From the NCBI GenBank assembly GCA_013373595.1, contig JABXHO010000114.1:1-39291 (forward strand): DNA of 39,291 nt, written 5' to 3'. Origin of the DNA: Flavobacteriales bacterium. GTDB taxonomy: Bacteria; Bacteroidota; Bacteroidia; Flavobacteriales_D; Crocinitomicaceae. This document shows, in pieces, positions 1 through 6,970 of this stretch. The translations under genes were made by a program, and so were the position numbers. Position 1 is the first letter of the stretch. Every line of letters begins with the position of its first letter. Below the pieces are notes generated by a model. It saw only the letters and a program-made list of their open reading frames with translations, was not told the origin of the DNA and did not search any database.

Positions 1-749
1 GTAAAACGTTCAATGATATTTTGAGCATCCGCGGTTTGTCCAATGAGGGAATCGTTAAGAGTGCCGATCGAATTACAACCATCAAAACACGTGTGATTGG
101 AAACAATCAACACTTGCTAAGAATTGATGAAGAAGTACTTTCGGATATTTCAGCAGAGGAAGAGCAGGAGTTTATTGAGCGTGTTCGGTCATTGATGGAT
201 ACAAACGTCGATGCTATCATTTTGGAGGATTACAACAAAGGATTGCTTACACCGAAGGTGATCGAATCCATTATTTCTTTGGCAAATGAACGTCAGATTC
301 CTGTAACAGTAGATCCAAAGAAAGACAATTTCTTCGCATACAAAAATGTGACGTTGTTTAAGCCTAATTTGAAAGAACTCAAGGAAGGTGTCGGACGAAG
401 TACCTTGGATGTCACGGATAGAAATGCGTTCGAAGAGGCGGTTCACGAACTTGAAGCTCAACTCGACAATCAGATTACATTGGTCACGCTTTCTGAGCAT
501 GGCGTTTTTGTGAAACGAGATCAAGGGAAACATTATATTCCTGCTCATATTCGAAATATTGCAGATGTAAGTGGTGCAGGTGACACGGTAATTGCTGTGG
601 CAACGCTGTGCTTGGCTGCAGGACTCGAAATTGAACACATTGCAGACATTGCAAATCTTTCTGGAGGACTTGTTTGTGAGGTGAGTGGAGTGGTTCCCAT
701 TGAAGCGAATCTACTCCGAAAAGAAATCGCTAAACTCCAGTTGGCATGA
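1..749 (+). CDS. hldE: D-glycero-beta-D-manno-heptose-7-phosphate kinase (PfkB family), 5' end outside window
   Basis: The reading frame is open from base 3, so this is the 3' part of a gene that begins upstream; the TTG at 21 is internal. The product is a PfkB/ribokinase-fold sugar kinase that phosphorylates heptose-7-phosphate at O-1 in the cytoplasm, for ADP-heptose and LPS core synthesis. Visible features are an RVIGNNQHLLRIDEE segment typical of HldE/RfaE1 kinases and the PfkB signature DVSGAGDTVIA near the C-terminus, with the GAGD anion hole and catalytic Asp. The protein ends shortly after the kinase fold, so no adenylyltransferase domain is fused. This is the split form often called RfaE1/HldA. 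Its stop overlaps the next start in an ATGA at 746-749, which suggests translational coupling with trkH. Another PfkB sugar kinase is possible but less likely. Confidence 0.82.
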   Translation, partial: KTFNDILSIRGLSNEGIVKSADRITTIKTRVIGNNQHLLRIDEEVLSDISAEEEQEFIERVRSLMDTNVDAIILEDYNKGLLTPKVIESIISLANERQIPVTVDPKKDNFFAYKNVTLFKPNLKELKEGVGRSTLDVTDRNAFEEAVHELEAQLDNQITLVTLSEHGVFVKRDQGKHYIPAHIRNIADVSGAGDTVIAVATLCLAAGLEIEHIADIANLSGGLVCEVSGVVPIEANLLRKEIAKLQLA

Positions 750-2581
750 ACATAAAGGAACTAAGAGAAAGAGCGAATCTTTATTTGTACGGTTCGAAAT
801 CTAGAGTACTTCGTATTCTTTCTTTTCTCAATGTCCTTGTTTCGCTGACAGCACTCGGTGTACTGATTTATTACTACGGTTTTAAATTAACGCCTGAAGC
901 GGAAGAAATTTCGTTCAATATCCTAGAAACGAGTTTTGCCTTTTACATTTTGAGGTATGTTGTCAAGTTTATTTATGATTTCAATCCTCGACAATTCATA
1001 CGAAACAATTGGTTTGAAGGCGTCATTGTGATAATGCTACTGATAGAAGGGATTTCCTATAATTTCTTCGATCAGATGGTGATTGAATCCATGTTTATTT
1101 CGCTTGGATTCAAGTCCTTTGGGGCATTTTCTACCATCTTCGTTCAGTTGTTTATCTTCATTATTATCATTAGCAATTTACTGAAAGAGCGTAAGTTAAA
1201 GCCTTGGCTGAAAATTCACCCTGGATGGCTCTTTACAATTTCCATTGCATTAATGACGCTGATTGGAGGATTGCTACTGATGCTACCCGAAATGTCAAGG
1301 ATTGAAGGCGGAATGGATTTCACTGATTCTTTATTCTTGTCAATGTCTTCGGTGAGTGTAACGGGGCTCTCAACAGTCGACGTTGCCCAAACATTGACGT
1401 TCAAAGGACAAATGGTGGTGATGGTTCTCATCAAGCTAGGAGGATTAAACACCATTGCCTTCGGAGCGCTCATGCTCGTTGTGGCGAAGTTTGGTGTTGG
1501 AATTAAATACCACGAAGTCATTGAGGATTTTGTAAATAGAGATTCCATCCTGAAAGCGAAATCAATGTTGGCTAAAATTGTGATCTGGGCGACAACAATT
1601 GAGATTATCGGGATCATCCTTTTGTTCATTGGATTTGGTGATAAAGGTGTTTTTGCGGATACAGGAAATCGGGCATTTCAGGCCGTCTTCCATGGGATTT
1701 CTGGGTTCAATAACGCTGGATTGTCCACCTTACCAGGAGGGATGATGCACCCCGATGTAATCAACAGTACATTTGTTCAAACAATTATTATGATCCTGTT
1801 CTTCCTCGGAGGATTTGGGATGATTTACTTATTTGATTTATTCGAAATAAGGCGTTTGCGTGAGCGAATGAAGAAACCTTGGAAAACAATTGAGTTTGGA
1901 ACCAAAATTTCCTTGTACTTCACGTTAGGATTGATTGCCTTTGGAGCCATCGTTTTCATGATTGCTGAATGGAATCGGAGTTTGTCTGATGAAGGAACGT
2001 TAAGTTCTGTGGTAATTTCCCTCTTTGAATCACTCACTACGCGAAACGCTGGGTTTAATGTTGTAGACACGTCGGAACTGGCAATGCCTGTATTGATCAT
2101 CTTCCTCTTCCTGATGTTTATTGGAGCGTCATCGGGTTCTGCCGGTGGAGGTATTCGAACATCGACCTTTGCGATTATGTGGGCATCGGTAATTTCAACA
2201 ATCAAAGGAAAGAAACATACGGAATTGTTTAAGCGAACGATTGCCAACGATACTGTACTTAAGGCGTACGCCATTTTCATTTTCTTCGTGATTGGAAATG
2301 TGGTGGGACCATTTGTGTTGTCCATTACAGAGGCCGATTTGCTGGCTTCTCCTGAGTACGACTACGATTTTATGGATTTAGTCTTTGAACACGTTTCGGC
2401 TGCAAGTACCGTTGGATTATCAACAGGAATGACGGCCGATTTAAGTGTTGCAGGAAAATACGTACTCATCGTGGCTATGTTCATTGGTCGTGTAGGAACA
2501 CTCACACTGGCATACTTGGTTGGAAAAAGAGTGATTAGTAAAAATTATAAATATCCATCGGGACATACGATGGTAGGATAA
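746..2581 (+). CDS. trkH: TrkH/KtrB family potassium uptake membrane protein
   Basis: This is a 611-residue inner-membrane K+ translocating subunit of the Trk/Ktr superfamily. Four selectivity-filter P-loops are recognisable: VTGLST (about 205-210), NNAGLST (322-328), TTRNAGF (431-437) and TVGLST (555-560). The glycine-rich intramembrane gate ASSGSAGGGIRTSTF (461-475) is typical of KtrB. Before the first repeat lie about 155 extra residues with roughly four hydrophobic segments, making the protein longer than classic KtrB (about 450 residues). No KtrA/TrkA RCK subunit is encoded beside it here, so the regulatory partner must lie elsewhere. The ATGA overlap with the preceding kinase and a 10-base gap to ubiE place it inside an operon. 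Confidence 0.93.
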   Translation: MNIKELRERANLYLYGSKSRVLRILSFLNVLVSLTALGVLIYYYGFKLTPEAEEISFNILETSFAFYILRYVVKFIYDFNPRQFIRNNWFEGVIVIMLLIEGISYNFFDQMVIESMFISLGFKSFGAFSTIFVQLFIFIIIISNLLKERKLKPWLKIHPGWLFTISIALMTLIGGLLLMLPEMSRIEGGMDFTDSLFLSMSSVSVTGLSTVDVAQTLTFKGQMVVMVLIKLGGLNTIAFGALMLVVAKFGVGIKYHEVIEDFVNRDSILKAKSMLAKIVIWATTIEIIGIILLFIGFGDKGVFADTGNRAFQAVFHGISGFNNAGLSTLPGGMMHPDVINSTFVQTIIMILFFLGGFGMIYLFDLFEIRRLRERMKKPWKTIEFGTKISLYFTLGLIAFGAIVFMIAEWNRSLSDEGTLSSVVISLFESLTTRNAGFNVVDTSELAMPVLIIFLFLMFIGASSGSAGGGIRTSTFAIMWASVISTIKGKKHTELFKRTIANDTVLKAYAIFIFFVIGNVVGPFVLSITEADLLASPEYDYDFMDLVFEHVSAASTVGLSTGMTADLSVAGKYVLIVAMFIGRVGTLTLAYLVGKRVISKNYKYPSGHTMVG

Positions 2582-2591
2582 ATTGTAGGAA

Positions 2592-3338
2592 ATGACTGAG
2601 GAGAAGAAAGTAGTGAAGCCTTACAACAAGGAAACTAGCTCGAAGAAGGAGGAAGTAGCAGAGATGTTCAATAATATCTCGAAGCGCTACGATTTTTTGA
2701 ACCATTTTCTGTCATTGGGAATTGACAAAATTTGGAGAAAGAAGGCCATCAAACAGTTACGTGACGTACAACCGAAGAAGATTTTGGATATCGCCACAGG
2801 AACGGGAGACTTCGCAATTGCAGCGATGAAATTAAACCCAGAAGAGGTGATCGGTGTGGACATTTCGCAAGGAATGCTGGATGTTGGAATTGAAAAAATG
2901 AAACGAAAAGGACTCGATCACGTTATTCAAATGAGAATTGGTGATTCGGAACAACTTCCTTTCGATGAGGGGTACTTCGACGCACTTACTGTTGGATTCG
3001 GTGTTCGGAACTATGAGAATCTCGAAAAGGGATTAACAGATATGCTCCGCGTGCTTCGTCCTGGAGGGAAAGCAATTATTTTGGAGTTTTCAAAACCGAA
3101 GAAATTTCCGATGAAGCAAGCGTTTGGTTTCTATTCGAAGCGAATTATTCCATTCTTCGGAAAACGTATTTCGAAAGATAAACGTGCGTACGAATACTTG
3201 CCAGAATCGGTAGCTGCTTTCCCAGAAGGAAAGGCATTTACGGATATTCTCGAAAAAATCGGTTACACGAAAATATCAGCGACACCTGTTTCGGGAGGAA
3301 TCGCAACGATATATGCTGGATCGAAAAAAGAACAATAA
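2592..3338 (+). CDS. ubiE: Demethylmenaquinone methyltransferase (UbiE/MenG)
   Basis: This 248-residue class I SAM-dependent methyltransferase performs the final C-methylation of demethylmenaquinone. Menaquinone is the usual quinone of Bacteroidota, so MenG activity is inferred rather than ubiquinone synthesis. The family signature is present as [19 protein letters not shown] (about 34-52). SAM motif I is [15 protein letters not shown] (about 65-79), followed by the acidic GVDIS loop, and [15 protein letters not shown] and [18 protein letters not shown]. Length and motifs are standard, with nothing missing. It sits between trkH and porT with gaps of about 10 to 25 bases; a ubiE-porT neighbourhood is common in Bacteroidota. 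Confidence 0.96.
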   Translation: MTEEKKVVKPYNKETSSKKEEVAEMFNNISKRYDFLNHFLSLGIDKIWRKKAIKQLRDVQPKKILDIATGTGDFAIAAMKLNPEEVIGVDISQGMLDVGIEKMKRKGLDHVIQMRIGDSEQLPFDEGYFDALTVGFGVRNYENLEKGLTDMLRVLRPGGKAIILEFSKPKKFPMKQAFGFYSKRIIPFFGKRISKDKRAYEYLPESVAAFPEGKAFTDILEKIGYTKISATPVSGGIATIYAGSKKEQ

Positions 3339-3364
3339 GAAAGAGTTGCATGCGTTCAGTTAAT

Positions 3365-4072
3365 ATGAAATTTCTAAGCATCTGTTTTATCCTTGTTTCC
3401 TTTGCGGGGTGGTCTCAACGCGAAAAGCCAATGAATTACCGTCGTTTTGATGAAAAGACCTTTCATTTTGGATTCATGTTGGGAGCAAATTCAGCAGATT
3501 TTACCTTGTATCAAGTGCCAAAGGCATACGAGCAATTTGGTGTGAAATCCGTTTCGAATATTTCTCAACCTGGAGGACAAGTTGGACCGGTTGTTACCAT
3601 GAGCCTAGGAACACCGATTGTACGTATGCGCTTCATTCCGACATTGTCGTTTCAAGAACGCATTATTCGTTACCAGTTCGAAGACGACTCCTACGTTGGG
3701 AGCGAGTTCAATGATGAACGTGTACAATCAACGAATTTGGATTTTCCGCTCATGTTGCAATTCAGAACATTGCGCGTGAACAATTTCGCAGCATATGCGC
3801 TCGGAGGATTTCAATATTCACTCGACTTGCAATCGCAAGAAGATGCGAGTCAAACTTTCTTTGATCCATTTATTAAAATCAAGCGCAGCGATTGGCAAGG
3901 ACAAGTAGGAGCGGGAGTAGAGTTTTTCGCCACTTATTTCAAGTTTGGAATGGAGTTGAAATACTCTCATGGTATCGGAAATGTGTTCATTCAAGATGGA
4001 ACAACGGTGTCCAAGCCTATTGACAAATTGTACAACCGCGTGTGGTGGTTCTCGCTTATTTTTGAAGGATAA
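3365..4072 (+). CDS. porT: PorT family protein, type IX secretion/gliding system component
   Basis: This is a predicted outer-membrane-associated beta-barrel-like protein of about 235 residues. A compact signal peptide (MKFLSICFILVSFAGWSQ) favours the ATG at 3365; the ATG at 3350 would add MRSVN and cannot be excluded. The mature part begins with RRFDEKTFHFGFMLGAN, alternates hydrophobic and polar residues like an 8-stranded barrel, and ends in aromatic strands (VWWFSLIFEG). PorT is required for T9SS function in Porphyromonas and Flavobacterium. The call rests on overall form plus the adjacent ubiE and agrees with three T9SS substrates in the window. A generic PorT-like outer-membrane protein is the alternative. 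Three bases separate it from the next gene. Confidence 0.82.
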   Translation: MKFLSICFILVSFAGWSQREKPMNYRRFDEKTFHFGFMLGANSADFTLYQVPKAYEQFGVKSVSNISQPGGQVGPVVTMSLGTPIVRMRFIPTLSFQERIIRYQFEDDSYVGSEFNDERVQSTNLDFPLMLQFRTLRVNNFAAYALGGFQYSLDLQSQEDASQTFFDPFIKIKRSDWQGQVGAGVEFFATYFKFGMELKYSHGIGNVFIQDGTTVSKPIDKLYNRVWWFSLIFEG

Positions 4073-4075
4073 TTC

Positions 4076-5617
4076 ATGGAAACAGTCCAGTTTCAGGTCA
4101 CTCCAGAGCAAGCCAAAGATGAAGCTTTCTTGCGTCAGAAAATTGCTAAAGCGCTCGGAATTGACGCCGATGACTTCCGTTATCGTTGGAAACGTAGATC
4201 AATTGATGCGCGAAAGCGACAAGTGAAAATCAATTGCTCATTTGAGGTGTTTTCTGAACAAGAACAGATTCCTTCTCCAGCAGCTTTCTTTCCCAAAGAT
4301 GTGAGCAGTGCTCCCAAAATTGCAATTATTGGAGCGGGACCTGCAGGGTTGTTTGCTGGACTTCGCGCATTGGAAATTGGACTAAAGCCGATCATTTTTG
4401 AGCGTGGAAAAGACGTACGCTCTAGACGTAGAGATCTCGCGAAACTCAATAAGGAAGAAATTGTAAATCCTGAATCGAATTATTGTTTCGGTGAAGGAGG
4501 TGCAGGAACGTATTCCGATGGAAAATTGTACACGCGCTCAAAGAAACGTGGCGATGTCCGCAAAGCACTGGAATGGTTCGTTGAGTTTGGTGCAACCGAA
4601 GATATTTTGGTAGACGCACATCCGCATATCGGAACGAACAAATTGCCGCAAATCATCGTGGGAATGCGCGAAAAGATCATTGAGTTCGGAGGTGAGGTGC
4701 ATTTCGATTCTAAACTGACAGATTTTCGAATTGAAGAAGACAAAATCACGGGAATTGAGATCAACCACGAGAAGATGCTCGACTTCGATCAGGTGATTTT
4801 GGCAACAGGTCATTCCGCTCGAGATATTTATGATTTGCTTTTCAGAAAAGGGATTCAAATCAATGCAAAACCCTTCGCACTAGGTGTTCGCATCGAGCAT
4901 CCGCAAGAACAAATTGACAAAATCCAATACCACGGACGCGTAAACGACGAGTTTTTGCCGCCAGCTTCGTATAGTTTGGTGACGCAGGTCGATGGAAGAG
5001 GAGTGTACTCTTTTTGTATGTGTCCCGGAGGAATTGTAGCGCCGTGTGCAACAGATCAAGAAGAAGTCGTAACGAATGGTTGGTCGCCTTCGAAACGAAA
5101 CAATCCTTATTCCAACTCTGGAATTGTAGTAGCGGTATACCCCGAAGATTTCAAAGGACATGAATCGAACCCGTTGGTGTGTCTGGATTTTCAGAAAAGT
5201 GTCGAGCGCGCGAGTTGGGAAGCCGCAGGAAGAACTCAACATGTTCCAGCGCAACGCATGAAGGACTTCGTGGATGGAAAGGTATCGAAAACCTTACCGC
5301 AATCGTCTTATCAACCGGGATTAACTTCGGTGGATTTAAATACCGTTCTTCCTCCGATGATCGCGGATCGCCTGCGCAAGGCATTTGTGGATTTCGGAAA
5401 CAAAATGAAGGGTTATTTGACCAATGATGCGATTTTGCACGCTCCTGAATCACGAACGTCTTCGCCCATTCAAATTCCACGAGAAAAAGATTTTCAGCAT
5501 CCACAAATTTCGGGCTTGTATCCATGCGCGGAAGGAGCAGGTTTCGCAGGGGGAATTATTTCTGCGGGCATTGACGGAATGAAGTGCGTAGATGCAATTT
5601 GGGAGAAACTTTCGTAA
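4076..5617 (+). CDS. FAD-dependent dehydrogenase, COG2509 type
   Basis: This 513-residue flavoprotein belongs to the uncharacterised COG2509 family. A small N-terminal domain (about 1-75) with a KRRSIDARKR segment precedes the dinucleotide-binding motif IAIIGAGPAGLFAGLRALE (about 82-100). The family-typical NYCFGEGGAGTYSDGKLYTR follows near 138-157. A second FAD-contacting motif near the C-terminus reads CAEGAGFAGGIISAGIDG. The reaction and electron acceptor are not established for the family, so no pathway is assigned. It starts three bases after porT stops, so the two are probably co-transcribed. No signal peptide or membrane segment is visible, so it should be cytoplasmic. Confidence 0.88.
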   Translation: METVQFQVTPEQAKDEAFLRQKIAKALGIDADDFRYRWKRRSIDARKRQVKINCSFEVFSEQEQIPSPAAFFPKDVSSAPKIAIIGAGPAGLFAGLRALEIGLKPIIFERGKDVRSRRRDLAKLNKEEIVNPESNYCFGEGGAGTYSDGKLYTRSKKRGDVRKALEWFVEFGATEDILVDAHPHIGTNKLPQIIVGMREKIIEFGGEVHFDSKLTDFRIEEDKITGIEINHEKMLDFDQVILATGHSARDIYDLLFRKGIQINAKPFALGVRIEHPQEQIDKIQYHGRVNDEFLPPASYSLVTQVDGRGVYSFCMCPGGIVAPCATDQEEVVTNGWSPSKRNNPYSNSGIVVAVYPEDFKGHESNPLVCLDFQKSVERASWEAAGRTQHVPAQRMKDFVDGKVSKTLPQSSYQPGLTSVDLNTVLPPMIADRLRKAFVDFGNKMKGYLTNDAILHAPESRTSSPIQIPREKDFQHPQISGLYPCAEGAGFAGGIISAGIDGMKCVDAIWEKLS

Positions 5618-5665
5618 GTTTAGCTTCTCACAAATCGATTTCAGTATTTACATTCAAGACGAATA

Positions 5666-6196
5666 ATGACTTTCACAAACCCCGAAACAGGCGTGTCGCT
5701 TCGGAAATTTAAGCTTGAAGATAAGCAGGGACTTATCGAGTTGGCCAACAATCCAAACATCGCAAAGAACCTACGCGATGGATTTCCACATCCGTATACG
5801 GAGGAAGATGCGGACAATTTCATTCAAAGTTCGATTGAGTCCGAGCCTACAACACGTTTTTGTATCGAGAAAAATGGCGTGTACGTCGGGAATGTTGGGT
5901 TGCATCCAGATAGCGACATCTACCGAAAAAATGCAGAGATTGGTTATTTCATTGGAGAGCCTTTCTGGGGACAAGGAATTGCGAGTCAAGCCGTAAAAAT
6001 GATGGTCGAATATGGCTTCAAGGAGTTAAAGTTACACCGAATTCAAGCGGGCGTTTTCGATTATAATGTTGCCTCTCGAAAAGTACTGGAAAATGCTGGC
6101 TTCGAATACGAAGGAACAGCGAAAGAAGCCATTTTCAAACACGGAAAGTTCTATGATGAGCTGAAATTTGGAATCTTGAACCCATACGAGAAGTAG
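5666..6196 (+). CDS. GNAT family N-acetyltransferase (RimJ/RimL-like)
   Basis: This is a 176-residue acetyl-CoA-dependent transferase of the RimJ/RimL (Acetyltransf_3) subgroup. The acetyl-CoA pyrophosphate loop is visible as GYFIGEPFWGQGIASQAV (about 93-110). It is followed by LHRIQAGVFDYNVASRKVLENAGF, the conserved C-terminal motif of this subgroup. The start MTFTNPETGVSLRKF lies directly before the first strand. The substrate cannot be read from sequence; candidates include ribosomal-protein N-termini, spermidine, aminoglycosides or small amines. It follows the flavoprotein gene by 48 bases and is the last gene of the plus-strand run, facing the convergent methyltransferase. Confidence 0.9.
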   Translation: MTFTNPETGVSLRKFKLEDKQGLIELANNPNIAKNLRDGFPHPYTEEDADNFIQSSIESEPTTRFCIEKNGVYVGNVGLHPDSDIYRKNAEIGYFIGEPFWGQGIASQAVKMMVEYGFKELKLHRIQAGVFDYNVASRKVLENAGFEYEGTAKEAIFKHGKFYDELKFGILNPYEK

Positions 6197-6212
6197 AGGG
6201 GAGATGAGCTCG

Positions 6213-6932
6213 CTAGCTGTTTACACGTTTGTATTCAGCCAAAATAATTCCTGTTGCCATCGCGGCATTTAAGGATTCAGCGGCACCGTATTTGGGAATA
6301 AGAATGGGATGCGTCACTTGTTCTTTGATCGATTCAGAGATTCCATTGCCTTCATTTCCAATGACCAAAATGGCTTTTTCTTGAATGGGAGTCGTGTACA
6401 TGTCAACTCCATCGAGCAAGGCTCCGTAAACGGGAAGGTCCGATTCCGACAAGTAGTCATTCAGATCTACGTATTCAATCGACATGCGAAATAGCGACCC
6501 CATGGTTGACTGCACAACTTTCGGATTAAAACAGTCGACCGTTTCTTTGGAACAAACAATAGAGGAAATTCCAAACCATTCAGCGGTACGAATGATGGTT
6601 CCCATGTTCCCCGGATCTTGAATACCGTCCAAGGCAAGAATTAGATTTCCTTCGTTATTTTCATGTTGAGGAAAGCGCACAACAGCGAGAATATTTCCAG
6701 GATTCTTTTGAGAACTGATTGCCTTCATTCCTCGTTCGTCGGTGTGGTAGCAGCGGTCAAAATAGAAGTGATTATCCGTTGTGCAGATAAACTCAATCAT
6801 GTCCGCATTCTCGGTGAGCAATTCGTGTACAATTTTTTCTCCTTCAACAACAAATAGTTGCTCAGAATCCCTGTTCTTTTTGAGTCGAAGAGAACGAATT
6901 AATTTAATCTTATTTTTGGATAAATTTTCCAC
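6213..6932 (-). CDS. TrmH family (SpoU) RNA 2'-O-ribose methyltransferase
   Basis: This 239-residue SPOUT-fold enzyme transfers methyl from SAM to a ribose 2'-OH, most likely in 23S rRNA. An N-terminal RNA-binding segment (EQLFVVEGEKIVHELL) precedes the catalytic domain. Motif 1 is LDGIQDPGNMGTIIRTAEWFG, with the family Asn and Arg; motif 2 is VIGNEGNGIS; motif 3 is ESLNAAMATGIILAEY, forming the SAM-binding knot. The start codon is GTG; no upstream alternative fits, and MENLSKNKIKLIRSLRLKK matches the usual beginning of this family. The gene is divergent from tamL with only about 40 bases between coding starts, an arrangement often seen in Bacteroidota. Exact target nucleotide unknown. Confidence 0.93.
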   Translation of the reverse strand: MENLSKNKIKLIRSLRLKKNRDSEQLFVVEGEKIVHELLTENADMIEFICTTDNHFYFDRCYHTDERGMKAISSQKNPGNILAVVRFPQHENNEGNLILALDGIQDPGNMGTIIRTAEWFGISSIVCSKETVDCFNPKVVQSTMGSLFRMSIEYVDLNDYLSESDLPVYGALLDGVDMYTTPIQEKAILVIGNEGNGISESIKEQVTHPILIPKYGAAESLNAAMATGIILAEYKRVNS

Positions 6933-6944
6933 GATTGCTTTTAT

Positions 6945-6952
6945 TACTTTTG
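6945..6952 (+). promoter_or_regulatory. Candidate -7 box (TACTTTTG) for tamL
   Basis: This is an exact TAnnTTTG match 19 bases before the TTG at 6971. If used, transcripts would begin near 6959 and exclude the TTG at 6935, which supports 6971 as the start. No well-spaced -33 TTG is seen. Confidence 0.35.
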
Positions 6953-6970
6953 TTCAAACTCATTGGGGAT

